DNA of 46,818 bases from Flammeovirgaceae bacterium (GCA_024638265.1 JAHEKQ010000017.1:1-46818), one strand, 5' to 3'; shown: positions 1-12,208, counted from the first letter of the stretch. Notes: generated by a model not told the origin, from the sequence alone. A program made the numbers and translations.

Positions 1-316
1 AAAACATGGAATAGTTACCGGTTGTGTAGTGGATATTAGTAATTTCAGTAATATTCTTTAATTCCTCAATTACACTATCGTATAAAGCACTTTTTTCCAG
101 GTAAATACCTATAAAGGCGGTGATATCAAATCCGAGTTTGCTGTGGTTAACCTTAAGTGTGGTCCCTTCAACAATGCCAGCCTCTTCCATCTTTCTCATT
201 CTTACATGGACTGTACCGCCTGATACAAAAGCTTTTTTAGCTACTTCTGTGTATGGTTTTTTGGCGTCTTTCAGGAGAACCTCAAGTATCTTAATATCAA
301 CTTCGTCAAGTTTCAT
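1..316 (-). CDS. Lrp/AsnC family transcriptional regulator (3' end outside window)
   Basis: Reading the minus strand from the ATG at 316 gives about 105 codons open to the window edge, so the C-terminal part is missing. The N-terminus (MKLDEVDIKILEVL) followed by a helix-turn-helix with SGGTVHVRMRKMEEAGIV is the AsnC/Lrp DNA-binding domain (about residues 1-60). The start of the RAM ligand-binding domain follows (FIGIYLEKSALYDSVIEEL). Lrp-family proteins are dimeric or octameric regulators that sense amino acids or related small molecules. The usual 'SxxTV.xRi..Le..G.I' pattern is kept, although HVRM replaces the more common RRI. A TATCTTTG -7-like element lies upstream at 377-384. The effector and target genes cannot be told from the sequence. 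Confidence 0.9.
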   Translation of the reverse strand, partial: MKLDEVDIKILEVLLKDAKKPYTEVAKKAFVSGGTVHVRMRKMEEAGIVEGTTLKVNHSKLGFDITAFIGIYLEKSALYDSVIEELKNITEITNIHYTTGNYSMF

Positions 317-376
317 GGTCTATAATTATAATATAAGCAAGAATACGCCTCTTATTTACCAGTGATTAAGCGTGAT

Positions 377-384
377 CAAAGATA
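377..384 (-). promoter_or_regulatory. Possible -7 element for the Lrp-family gene
   Basis: On the minus strand this reads TATCTTTG, matching the Bacteroidota -7 consensus TAnnTTTG, about 60 nt upstream of the Lrp start codon. No TTTG is seen at the expected -33 distance (the region is a G run at 405-410), so the call rests on one box only. Confidence 0.3.
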
Positions 385-497
385 CATTGAAAATTTGATA
401 ATAAGGGGGGTAAATAATAATTGTATATTATGAAAAAAGTAACAAAAGTGTTTAATATTAATTTAAAACGAAAAATAACGACTATATAGTTACAAAA

Positions 498-529
498 TTT
501 GCAATGAAAAGTATGTACTATTACATTTG
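498..529 (+). promoter_or_regulatory. Bacteroidota-type promoter of the tRNA-like RNA
   Basis: TTTG at 498-501 and TACATTTG at 522-529 are separated by 20 bp, matching the Bacteroidota sigma-ABfr arrangement TTTG-N19/20-TAnnTTTG. The predicted transcript would begin near 533-537, about 10 nt before the cloverleaf at 546. The stretch 411-490 upstream is very AT-rich with no visible gene. Apart from this unit, the 472 bases between the Lrp start and the acyl-CoA ligase start hold only the RNA and its terminator. Confidence 0.7.
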
Positions 530-545
530 AAACAATGATTAACAC

Positions 546-661
546 TGTAGGGTGTTGGAATAGGAAGACAAGCCCTCCTGTCTCGGGGGTGGAGAAAACA
601 GGAATAAACTCGGGAAACCGCAGCTAACCTCTCCGTGGAGGTTCGAGCCCTCCCTCTACAG
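546..661 (+). tRNA. tRNA-like class II RNA with a 47-nt variable arm (unusual)
   Basis: The sequence folds as a full cloverleaf. The acceptor stem is 546-552 with 654-660 (7 bp, one G-U), followed by G661 as discriminator and no encoded CCA. The D stem is TTG 555-557 with CAA 569-571 and encloses an 11-nt loop with GG at 563-564, like bacterial tRNA-Leu. The anticodon stem is 573-577 with 585-589 (one U-G) and its loop is CTGTCTC at 578-584. The T stem is 637-641 with 649-653 and its loop is TTCGAGC. The variable arm 590-636 has stem GGAGA 591-595 with TCTCC 630-634 and a 34-nt apical loop, where bacterial tRNA-Leu has 3-5 nt. Inside that loop CGG-GAAA-CCG (611-620) can form a tetraloop hairpin. 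Positions 34-36 read GUC (Asp by the code), but U37 is atypical and the scaffold is Leu/Ser-like, so amino-acid identity is unresolved. It has its own promoter and terminator. A decayed tRNA remains possible but is less likely. Confidence 0.65.
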
Positions 662-676
662 CTCCTTTCTTTTGGC

Positions 677-716
677 AAAAGTCCGATGAAGCGATTCATT
701 GGGCTTTTCTTTTTTT
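677..716 (+). terminator. Intrinsic terminator after the tRNA-like RNA
   Basis: Bases 677-690 pair with 695-708 around a GCGA loop (14 bp with two G-U pairs), followed by a T-rich run to 716. This closes the RNA transcription unit 16 nt after the cloverleaf and separates it from the acyl-CoA ligase gene. An in-frame GTG/ATG at 699 lies inside this hairpin, which argues against translation starting there. Confidence 0.85.
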
Positions 717-788
717 AGGCCACTTAGTATATACTCCTTGTCCCGTTCAGTACGGATTGCTAAATTGATGCCCCTAGATAAAATTATT

Positions 789-2489
789 ATGAGCAAATTT
801 CCCTGGTTTAAAAGTTATCCCGAAGGAATTCCCGAGTCTATTGGTGACCTGAAGTATGGATCTATTATGGAGATGTTGGATTCTTCAATGATAGAAAATG
901 GCGAAAGTGTGGCTTTTGTCAATTTCGGAAAGGAAATAACTTTCGCTGAAATTGATACCCAATCGCGTAATTTCGCCGCATACCTTCAGTCCATAGGACT
1001 CCAAAAAGGTGACCGGATTGCGATTCAGATGCCAAACCTAATACAATATCCGATTGCTTTGTTTGGAGCCATTCGTGCCGGATTGATCGTGGTCAATACC
1101 AATCCCCTCTACACACCCAGGGAGATGAAACACCAGTTCAACGATTCCGAGGTCAGGGCTGTGGTTGTGCTGGCCAATTTCGCCCATGCGCTTGAGCAGG
1201 TAGTGGAATCGACCAAGATCGAACATGTAATCATTACCCAGATAGGAGATATGGTGGGGGGATTAAAGGGGAGTATCATGAATTTCGTGGTGAAAAATAT
1301 CAAGAAGATGGTGCCTTCATACCACCTTCCAATGGCAATCCCTTTTAAAAAGGTGCTCTCGATTGGTGCCGGCAAGGATTACAAAAAACCTGAATTAGAT
1401 AGGGAAGATACTTTGTTTCTGCAGTACACGGGCGGAACGACAGGCGTATCAAAAGGAGCTGAATTGTCTCATAGAAATATCATCGCGCATTCTGAACAAA
1501 TCCGATTATGGTTTCAACCTCTCCTTTCAACAGATAAACAGGAAACTATCGTAACTGCAATCCCGATGTACCACATTTTCGCCCTTGCGGTAAATGGAAT
1601 TTTCGGTTTCATGATGGGTATGAGAAGCCTTATGATTACCAACCCGCGTGATATGAAGGGATTCATCAAGGAGCTGGGTAAATATGACTTTTCGTTAATA
1701 ACAGGTGTAAACACACTTTTCAACGGGATGTTGAATAACCCGGATTTTCAAAAGTTGGATTTCTCCAACCTGGTAGTGTCAATGGGGGGTGGAATGGCTG
1801 TACAGGATTTTGTAGCACGCAAGTGGCAAGAGATCACCCAATCACCTCTTGTTGAAGGTTACGGATTGAGTGAGACATCCCCGGTACTAACCGTGAATCC
1901 CCTCGATGGAACCCACAGGATGGGGAGCATCGGGATACCTACTCCCGATACCGAGGTGGGCATATTCGATGAAGATGGAAATCAATTGCCGCAAGGTGAA
2001 GTAGGGGAGATCTGTGCGAGGGGACCCCAGGTGATGAAGGGATACTGGAAGCGTGACAATAGTGATGTGTTTTTCCCGGGAGACTGGTTTAGAACCGGTG
2101 ATATGGGGATTATGGATCCAGAAGGTTTTTTTAAGATCGTAGACAGAAAGAAGGATATGATAAACGTTTCGGGATTCAATGTTTATCCCAATGAGATAGA
2201 GAATGTCTTGGCCGATCATCCAAAAGTCCTCGAAGCAGCAGCCATTGGAGTACCACATCCGAAATCAGTGGAAACTGTTAAGATCTTCATCGTAAAATCT
2301 GATCCATCGCTCACCGAGGAGGAACTTCGCAGCTATTGTGAAGAAAACCTGACGGGTTACAAGCAACCAAAGCATATCGAATTCAGAGAGGAACTTCCAA
2401 AAACTAATGTTGGAAAGATCCTAAGAAGGACTTTGAAGGAGGAGGAGTTGCAGAAGGAAGAATACCAGAAAATCGGGTCGGATAGTTGA
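789..2489 (+). CDS. fadD: Long-chain fatty acid--CoA ligase (AMP-forming)
   Basis: This 566-residue enzyme of the ANL superfamily activates fatty acids with ATP and CoA. The P-loop-like motif YTGGTTGVSKG lies near residue 212, the A5 motif EGYGLSETSP near 354, the TGD motif (FRTGDMG) near 435 and the hinge/linker region VSGFNVYPNEIENV near 458. The C-terminal catalytic lysine is in TNVGKILRR near 540. The order and length match FadD. The reading frame extends upstream to 699, but that region overlaps the terminator. The ATG at 789 gives the N-terminus MSKFPWFKSYPEG typical of FadD, so I chose it; an ATG at 768 is a second option. The stop overlaps the next start (TTG at 2486) by 4 nt, suggesting translational coupling with the glycosyltransferase. 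Confidence 0.93.
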   Translation: MSKFPWFKSYPEGIPESIGDLKYGSIMEMLDSSMIENGESVAFVNFGKEITFAEIDTQSRNFAAYLQSIGLQKGDRIAIQMPNLIQYPIALFGAIRAGLIVVNTNPLYTPREMKHQFNDSEVRAVVVLANFAHALEQVVESTKIEHVIITQIGDMVGGLKGSIMNFVVKNIKKMVPSYHLPMAIPFKKVLSIGAGKDYKKPELDREDTLFLQYTGGTTGVSKGAELSHRNIIAHSEQIRLWFQPLLSTDKQETIVTAIPMYHIFALAVNGIFGFMMGMRSLMITNPRDMKGFIKELGKYDFSLITGVNTLFNGMLNNPDFQKLDFSNLVVSMGGGMAVQDFVARKWQEITQSPLVEGYGLSETSPVLTVNPLDGTHRMGSIGIPTPDTEVGIFDEDGNQLPQGEVGEICARGPQVMKGYWKRDNSDVFFPGDWFRTGDMGIMDPEGFFKIVDRKKDMINVSGFNVYPNEIENVLADHPKVLEAAAIGVPHPKSVETVKIFIVKSDPSLTEEELRSYCEENLTGYKQPKHIEFREELPKTNVGKILRRTLKEEELQKEEYQKIGSDS

Positions 2490-3571
2490 ACATACTCCTT
2501 ATCACCTACCAGGGGAGCCTGACAGGTTCTACCAATAGTATTGCATTTCTGGCGAAAGGACTGGCCGACAGGGGTCACACATCGGTAGTAGGACTGAGGA
2601 AAGACAGTCTCCTGGATAAATTACTTGAAGGTAGTTCCGTAGTCAGGGAGTACATGGAATTCAAGGGTAGGTTGGACTTCAATAATATTGAGCAGATACG
2701 GGTGGTCGTTGAGAAGTACAATATTCAGATTATCAATGCCCAATCCAGCCTCGACCGCTATACCACCATCTTTTCGAAATGGAAGAACAGGCTGAATGTA
2801 AAGATTTACCACACCAGGAGACAGCCTCCAAAATCAATTGGCGGTCTGCAGAACTATTTCTATCGATGGGGTACGGATAAGTTCATAGTAATCAGCCACG
2901 AACTGAAAAGAATATTTATTGAAAAGGGTTTTCCCGAGAACCATTTACATGTAATTCACAACGGAATCCCTGCAGAACGCTACAATCAATGGAGTGAGGG
3001 GCGTGTAGCCGAGTTGCGACACAAATTCCAACTGGATCCATCTCAGTTTATAATCGGTTGTGTATCAAGGATGAAGAAACAGGATCAACTAATTGAAGCA
3101 GTGAAGGTACTCAACGACCCCGAGGCTGTTCTGATTTTCGCCGGTGCTGAAGAAGATCGCTTAAAACCACACTTGGATAGGTTCAAATTGACAAATAGAG
3201 TTATCTTCGCGGGCAAAGTACCACCTGAGGACATCCTAAACTATTACAGGTTATTTGATGTCCAGGTGCTGCCTTCAATTACTGATGGATTCGGACTGGT
3301 ATTATTAGAAGCCATGGCAATGCAATGTCCGGTAATTGCCACGGATTTCGGAGGAATCAAGGATGTAGTAAGAGATGGCGTAAATGGGCTTCTGTTTGAA
3401 AATGAGAACATCAATCAACTGGTAGATCATCTCAAGAAAATACGGAACCCGGATTTAAGAGAAGTGTTAATAAAAAATGGAGTTAAAACGGCATATGAAG
3501 AATTCTCAATTGAAAAGACTGTGGATGGGTATGAACAGTTTTTTAAATCTGAGCTCGGTATTACTGATTAG
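2486..3571 (+). CDS. Glycosyltransferase family 4
   Basis: This 361-residue GT-B retaining glycosyltransferase starts with TTG inside the stop region of the acyl-CoA ligase gene. The N-terminal Rossmann half begins NILLITYQGSLTGSTNSIAFLAKGL, a family 4-like domain with a G-rich loop for the acceptor. The C-terminal half (from about residue 185) carries IIGCVSRMKKQDQLIEA. The nucleotide-sugar motif PSITDGFGLVLLEAMA lies near residue 265, with Asp where the first Glu of the E-x7-E motif usually stands. No membrane segment is seen, so it should act at the cytoplasmic face on a lipid-linked or small acceptor. Sugar and acceptor cannot be told. It shares about 41 nt with the following lipoprotein gene. 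Confidence 0.88.
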   Translation: MNILLITYQGSLTGSTNSIAFLAKGLADRGHTSVVGLRKDSLLDKLLEGSSVVREYMEFKGRLDFNNIEQIRVVVEKYNIQIINAQSSLDRYTTIFSKWKNRLNVKIYHTRRQPPKSIGGLQNYFYRWGTDKFIVISHELKRIFIEKGFPENHLHVIHNGIPAERYNQWSEGRVAELRHKFQLDPSQFIIGCVSRMKKQDQLIEAVKVLNDPEAVLIFAGAEEDRLKPHLDRFKLTNRVIFAGKVPPEDILNYYRLFDVQVLPSITDGFGLVLLEAMAMQCPVIATDFGGIKDVVRDGVNGLLFENENINQLVDHLKKIRNPDLREVLIKNGVKTAYEEFSIEKTVDGYEQFFKSELGITD

Positions 3572-4643
3572 TCTCGTAGCTTTTTACATGGCCTCCTGCA
3601 GTGGCAAGTCTACAAGTCAGGAAGAAGTTGAAATAATAGGGCAAATAGAAGATACCTTGAGCTATGACGGCGAAAAGCACCTGGCTAATTTCAGGCAACT
3701 TACCTTTGGGGGCGATAATGCTGAAGCCTACTGGAGTTTTGACAACACCCGCCTGACTTTGCAATCCAATTATAAAGAATGGGGGGTGGAATGTGATCAG
3801 ATTTTCACCATTGATATCGATGAACCGGCACATGAACGACCAAGTATGATTAGTACAGGCCTTGGCAGGACCACCTGTTCATATTTTTTACCGGGCGATA
3901 CGCTCATCGTTTATAGCTCAACCCACCTGGGTGGTGATCCATGTCCTGATCCACCTCCCTCGATAGAAGGAAAGTACCTATGGCCGGTCTATGATACCTA
4001 TGATATTTTTGTGGCTGACCTTGACGGAAATATCGTTTCTCAACTGACAAATTCAGCGGGATACGATGCTGAACCTACCGTTTCTCCCCGGGGTGATCGA
4101 ATAGTGTTTACTTCCACACGCTCAGGAGACCTTGAACTTTGGACAATGAACATTGATGGAACTGATAAGAAACAGATAACCGATCAGCTGGGGTATGACG
4201 GTGGGGCTTTCTTTTCACCGGATGGCAGTAAGATTATATTCAGGGCATCACGTCCGGAAAGTGTTGAGGCTGCTGAGGAATATAAATCATTCCTGAACCA
4301 GGGACTGGTAGCACCTACAGCAATGGAACTCTTCATTTGTAATGCCGATGGATCTGATCTCAGGCAAATTACAGACCTTGGAGGAGCGAATTGGGCACCG
4401 TTTTTCCATCCCTCGGGAGAAAAAGTAATATTTTCTTCCAATCATCATGGCAGCAGGGGTTTTCAGTTCAATCTATTCATGATTGACATTGATGGAAATA
4501 ATCTGGAGCAGGTAACATTCGATCCTGTTTTTGATTCATTCCCCATGTTTTCACCGGATGGAACCAAGATTGTATTTAGTAGTAACCGAAATAATGGTGG
4601 AACCAGGGATACGAATGTTTTCGTTGCGGACTGGATTGATTAA
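3531..4643 (+). CDS. TolB-like (PD40) beta-propeller lipoprotein
   Basis: The protein of about 370 residues begins with a hydrophobic stretch (NLSSVLLISLVAFYMASC) ending in a plausible lipobox cysteine near residue 22, so it is probably a surface or periplasmic lipoprotein. The mature part contains repeated WD40-like PD40 units: TVSPRGDRIVFTSTRSGDLE near 180, FFSPDGSKIIFRAS near 225, FHPSGEKVIFSSNHHGS near 290 and FSPDGTKIVFSSNRNNGG near 340. These resemble TolB and often pair with outer-membrane or peptidase domains, but none is present here. I chose ATG 3531 because it gives a compact lipoprotein signal; ATG 3525 is equivalent. Its 3' end overlaps the convergent dapA by 4 nt. Function is unknown beyond an envelope propeller. 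Confidence 0.82.
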   Translation: MNSFLNLSSVLLISLVAFYMASCSGKSTSQEEVEIIGQIEDTLSYDGEKHLANFRQLTFGGDNAEAYWSFDNTRLTLQSNYKEWGVECDQIFTIDIDEPAHERPSMISTGLGRTTCSYFLPGDTLIVYSSTHLGGDPCPDPPPSIEGKYLWPVYDTYDIFVADLDGNIVSQLTNSAGYDAEPTVSPRGDRIVFTSTRSGDLELWTMNIDGTDKKQITDQLGYDGGAFFSPDGSKIIFRASRPESVEAAEEYKSFLNQGLVAPTAMELFICNADGSDLRQITDLGGANWAPFFHPSGEKVIFSSNHHGSRGFQFNLFMIDIDGNNLEQVTFDPVFDSFPMFSPDGTKIVFSSNRNNGGTRDTNVFVADWID

Positions 4644-5499
4644 AACAAATGCTTGCTGATTTTCTGGCTGAGTGATTTGCTCGCCTGATCCATAGGTAAC
4701 CTGACATTATTCAGGCATAATCCCTTTTGGTGCATGAGCTCTTTTATTCCAGTGGGGCTACCTTCTGCATACATCAGTGTATTAAGTTCATCGAACTTTC
4801 TAAAGAGGCTGCGGGATTCGTTTTCATTTCCCTTTAAGAACAACTGGATAGCTTTATTAAATTCGGCGGGATATGCATTGGCCAATACAGATATTAGTCC
4901 ATGCCCCCCTAAACCCAGGATCTCCGGCGTTAGCAGATCATCTCCACTGATTACCAGGAATTCGTCCGACTTCTCAGTTATCTCCCGAATTTGTTCCAGG
5001 TCACCGCTGGCTTCCTTGGTCCCAATGATGTTATGATGTTCTGATAATTTAAGTGTGGTGTCCGCGGTCAATTTCGATCCCGTCCGTCCGGGAACATTGT
5101 AAAGAATAAGGGGAATTGGGAGATGGTCTGCCAGCAGGCTATAATGTTTAATTATTCCAGTTTGTGAAGGCCTGTTATAATAAGGACTTACAGAAAGGAC
5201 TGCACTTATTCCATCCCATGCGATGTGCTTGATTCCATCAATTAGTGCGGCGGTATGATTGCCACCATAACCCAGAACGATGGGCTTTTTCCAAAGAGCT
5301 TTAATAAACTGCAAGGCCTGGGCTTTTTCATCTGCAGATACGGTAACCGATTCTCCGGTTGTTCCAAATACTACCAGGTAATCGGCACCCGAATTCATAT
5401 GCTGTAGAATTCTCTCAAGGGCTTCATAATCTATTCTGTCATCCCTGTCAAAGGGAGTTACCAGAGCTACTCCCAGTCCCTTCAGATTATCAGTTATCA

Positions 5500-5500
<1 letters not shown>
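4640..5500 (-). CDS. dapA: 4-hydroxy-tetrahydrodipicolinate synthase
   Basis: This 286-residue (beta/alpha)8 aldolase condenses pyruvate with aspartate semialdehyde at the head of the lysine and diaminopimelate pathway, so it feeds peptidoglycan. Visible motifs are GTTGESVTVS (residues about 46-55), the catalytic tyrosine in LILYNVPGRTG near 135 and the Schiff-base lysine in IIGTKEASGD near 161. ATG 5500 overlaps the stop of the upstream DUF6913 gene by one base (TGATG), which favours coupled translation. The TTG at 5503 is a weaker alternative. It is the last gene of the long minus-strand run and overlaps the convergent propeller gene by 4 nt. Confidence 0.95.
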
Positions 5501-9151
<3,651 letters not shown>

Positions 9152-9159
<8 letters not shown>

Positions 9160-10267
9160 GAATTCGTTTCCCCGTCAATTTAAACTTTTTGCCGGGTAAA
9201 GAATTAACGAATCCTTCAAATTCAAGTTTTAAAAGGGTGGATGCCAGTTTATTAACGGGAATAGTGGATAGCCAACTCAGTCGGTCGATGTGAATCTCTT
9301 TTTCATCCCTGATTAATCTGTAAATTTTGATTTCATTTTCCCCGAAAGATTCGGGGATCGAATATGATTCCTCTTTTTTATCTTCGATAATATCCCAGCC
9401 CATAGCATAGGCAATATCATCAGCACAGGTGATTATCCTGGCCTGGTGTGATTTTATCAGGTTATTTGTGCCACAACTATGCCGTTGATCTATATTGCCG
9501 GGAAGGGCAAATACTTCCCGGTTATAATCATTTGCCTGCCTGGCGGTTATAAGCGCACCACCCGAATCAGCCGCCTCCACTACAACAATAGCATCTGATA
9601 ACCCGGCTATAATTCTATTTCTTGCAGGGAACCTACGGGGATCCGGTGCATCATCGGGTGGATACTCGGATAACACAGCCCCCCTTTTCAACATTTTGTT
9701 AGCGATATTCCTATGCCTATTGGGATAGATGATGTTTGGCCCGGAGGCCAATACTGCTATGGTTGACATATTATTTTTCAATGCCCTTGTATGAGCTGCT
9801 ATGTCAATTCCGTAGGCAAGACCACTCACGATCAAAGGTTGGTATTTGTACAACTCATCCACAAGTTGATCAACAAATTCAAGGCCATAAGGAGTAGCTC
9901 TGCGGGTGCCTACAATGGATATAACTTTTTGCTCATTCAAATTTGGGTGACCCTTCATAAAAAGTATGAGGGGTGAATCAAAAGCATGTGAAAGCCTGGC
10001 CGGAAATTCCGGATTTGAATAGTCAATGATTTTTATATCAAGTTCATTGCATCGCTGAATGACCTTGTCAACTTGTTTAAGAGTGCCGGATTCACGAAGC
10101 AGGTTTGTAAGCGTTTTACCTATGCCATTGACCTTTATTAGCCGTGATTCAGGTGCTTCAATTATGGAAAGTGCTGATCCAAAATGAGAAAGGAGGGATT
10201 TAATGGTGGCTCCTCCGATTCCCTGAATCAGGTGAAGAGCCAGCAAGGCCCTGGATTCTTCTGTCAT
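9152..10267 (-). CDS. dprA: DNA-processing protein DprA
   Basis: The 371-residue protein binds incoming single-stranded DNA and loads RecA during natural transformation. An N-terminal helix-hairpin-helix segment ([18 protein letters not shown], about 13-30) precedes the Rossmann core. The core shows [10 protein letters not shown] near 116, [16 protein letters not shown] near 145, [19 protein letters not shown] near 208 and [12 protein letters not shown] near 230. A winged-helix-like C-terminus ([20 protein letters not shown]) follows. Length and order match DprA/Smf. It overlaps the J-domain gene and sits 7 nt downstream of the MerR-like gene, which suggests one transcript. Confidence 0.95.
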
Positions 10268-10274
10268 AAGGTTA

Positions 10275-10598
10275 CTATATCTTCTCTCTTAATTCCGTTA
10301 ACAGGCTTCGGACTTTTTTCAGAGAATGCAGTAACTCCATTTGTTGTTGAATGGTATCGTCTTCAGAGGCTAGGACTATTTTAGCTCCTTTGAGTGTATA
10401 GCCCTTTTCTTTGACCAGGTGATATACCAGTCGCAACTTCTCAATATCCTCCTCGGTATACTGGCGATTTCCCTTTTCATCTTTTCCTGGTTGAAGAATA
10501 TCGAATTCACTTTCCCAATAGCGTATAAGTGAGGTAGCCACTTTGAACATTTTGGCAGCTTCTCCTATGTTGTAATATTTGGGTTGTGAACCTTCCAT
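10275..10598 (-). CDS. MerR family transcriptional regulator (short form)
   Basis: The 107-residue protein is almost entirely a MerR winged helix. The recognition part YYNIGEAAKMFKVATSLIRYW (about 8-28) is followed by the wing (KGNRQYTEEDIEKLRLVYHL) and a helix KEKGYTLKGAKIVL. A short C-terminal coiled-coil region (MELLHSLKKVRSLLTELREK) should form the dimer. There is no effector-binding domain and no cysteine set for metal sensing. Short MerR proteins of this kind are very common in Bacteroidota. ATG 10598 is preferred over an upstream TTG at 10613. The gene lies just before dprA, but the target is not evident. Confidence 0.9.
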   Translation of the reverse strand: MEGSQPKYYNIGEAAKMFKVATSLIRYWESEFDILQPGKDEKGNRQYTEEDIEKLRLVYHLVKEKGYTLKGAKIVLASEDDTIQQQMELLHSLKKVRSLLTELREKI

Positions 10599-10651
10599 TG
10601 ATAGGGACGACAAATCAGCCTCAATATAATTAATTTCCGCTTTATGACTAC

Positions 10652-12208
10652 CTAATCCCCGAAGCAGTACAAGTACCCGTTTCGGGAGGCGATATAGATA
10701 TTCCCATCGATAGCAATAGGAGTGGCCTCGAACCCCCCTCCGGTAAACTGGTCAAGGAGAATAAATTCTCCTGCCTGATTATACTTAAATAGGTAAATTC
10801 CATTATATCCAGCCGCGACCAATTTGTCTTTCACAAATATGGGAGTACTGATTGAAGCGCCAATTTCATACCTAAAGATCTCTTCCGGCACGGGGTAAAG
10901 GGTTTTGCCATCGAACCCTGTCTCTTTTTTTAAGTTGCCTTTGGGAGTCCTGGATCTTTCCCTGGCATCCACCACATATAGATTTCCATCCAATGCAAGG
11001 AAAGCCGCCAATGAAGGAAATCCATCAGGTTTTGTGGCGTCGTTTATTCCAATACTCCCGATAATCCCACCCTTCCAGGAGACAAACACGGTATCTTCAA
11101 CCGGTTTAAACCATTCGACTGCATTTTCAATAGTCGCCCTGGGGTTTAACTTTAAAGCTCCTCCGCTTCCTTCAATGTATTGTTTCTCTACAGAAATGAG
11201 TAGACAACTGTCCTCGGTGACTATAGCGGATCCGTCAATATCTGATCCGATGAAGAAATCCCAATCAATACTGTCTTTGTCGAGATTATAGCCATAGATA
11301 TGGCCTGAGCCTGAGGCAACATAGACCCTATTTCCTATGCGAGAGGGTGAGGATTCCGTTACGAGGTTTCCTCCATGCTGATTAATATCCTTTCGGTCAA
11401 ACAATAACTCCTGGTCAATAATAAGTGGTTGAAATATATTATCAACTGAATCTGCATATCTCTTGTCAGGTTGCAGTACCATGAATATCCCATTTTCCAG
11501 CCCGATGTAAAGCGTATCATTATAAATAAGGGCCGAAGCATCAACATCGCGGCTATAACTGTTAGTTCGTTTACTGTTTAATCGCCAGTGCTCTTTGCCC
11601 GTGAAGTACGAAATTGCCCTATAAGATGGAATCACCTTTTGTGTGAAATCATTTTCCACGCCATACCGGCTACCCTGAAATATTACCAATTTGTCTGCAG
11701 AGGCCTTTTCCTTTCTGTTGTACCAAAGACTTCCCGTTCCTTTGATCACATCGTCAAATTCGTAGGACCATACTTCCTCACCGGATTCAGCATCAATTTT
11801 TCGCAAGCGATGATCATAAGAGCCTTGTACCAGGTAGGGATGGCCATTCTCCTCAACGAAAAGTGGCTGCCCCGTCCATCCTGCACCCGACCATGTTCTT
11901 GTACTTGAGCCAACTTTAGTGATCCCTGATCCAAGGTCAAATTTCCACTTGACCTTGAGTTTGCCCGGAGCCTCGTTTCCGTAATAATTTCTTTTTTCGC
12001 TACCGAGAAAGGTGGAGATTCTGATATTGACATCAACTGAATCATGGATCCGATGTACACCGACCATAATTGTATCAGGGATGTAGATTTTGGATTCACG
12101 CAAAATCCGAAATTCGTTTTCTATGTCCGAGGTATCAACGGTTACCGGAATCTTCGCACAGGAACCCAGCACTATGAGTACAAGCAGTACATTGAACTGC
12201 CTGGTCAT
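10652..12208 (-). CDS. PQQ-type beta-propeller lipoprotein (BamB-like fold)
   Basis: The 518-residue protein begins MTRQFNVLLVLIVLGSCAK, with a clear lipobox cysteine at 17. The mature part repeats WD/PQQ-like units: GQPLFVEENGHPYLVQGSYD, LRKIDAESGEEVWSYEFDD, RAISYFTGKEHWRLN, SGSGHIYGYNLDKDSIDWDF and, at the end, IDGNIYIASRNGYLYCFGD. The fold resembles BamB and quinoprotein dehydrogenase propellers. The residues that bind PQQ in the enzymes cannot be recognised, so a structural or binding role at the envelope is more likely than an oxidoreductase. Its ATG overlaps the stop of the CapA-like gene by four bases (ATGA), which couples the two. True BamB orthology is not shown. Confidence 0.82.
   Translation of the reverse strand: MTRQFNVLLVLIVLGSCAKIPVTVDTSDIENEFRILRESKIYIPDTIMVGVHRIHDSVDVNIRISTFLGSEKRNYYGNEAPGKLKVKWKFDLGSGITKVGSSTRTWSGAGWTGQPLFVEENGHPYLVQGSYDHRLRKIDAESGEEVWSYEFDDVIKGTGSLWYNRKEKASADKLVIFQGSRYGVENDFTQKVIPSYRAISYFTGKEHWRLNSKRTNSYSRDVDASALIYNDTLYIGLENGIFMVLQPDKRYADSVDNIFQPLIIDQELLFDRKDINQHGGNLVTESSPSRIGNRVYVASGSGHIYGYNLDKDSIDWDFFIGSDIDGSAIVTEDSCLLISVEKQYIEGSGGALKLNPRATIENAVEWFKPVEDTVFVSWKGGIIGSIGINDATKPDGFPSLAAFLALDGNLYVVDARERSRTPKGNLKKETGFDGKTLYPVPEEIFRYEIGASISTPIFVKDKLVAAGYNGIYLFKYNQAGEFILLDQFTGGGFEATPIAIDGNIYIASRNGYLYCFGD

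Noticed and set aside
546-661. tmRNA, group I intron or ordinary tRNA-Asp as explanations for the RNA
   Set aside because: No tag-peptide frame or pseudoknot chain of tmRNA is visible and the length is too small. The insertion lies in the variable loop rather than the anticodon loop and is too short for a group I intron. Class I tRNA-Asp has a 5-nt variable loop and purine 37.
490-699. 69-codon minus-strand reading frame opposite the tRNA-like RNA
   Set aside because: It is antisense to a structured RNA with its own promoter and terminator. Its composition follows the complementary stems, and no protein motif or start signal supports it.
699-788. Upstream extension of the acyl-CoA ligase frame
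   Set aside because: It would begin inside the terminator hairpin, and its residues are not like FadD. The family N-terminus starts at 789.
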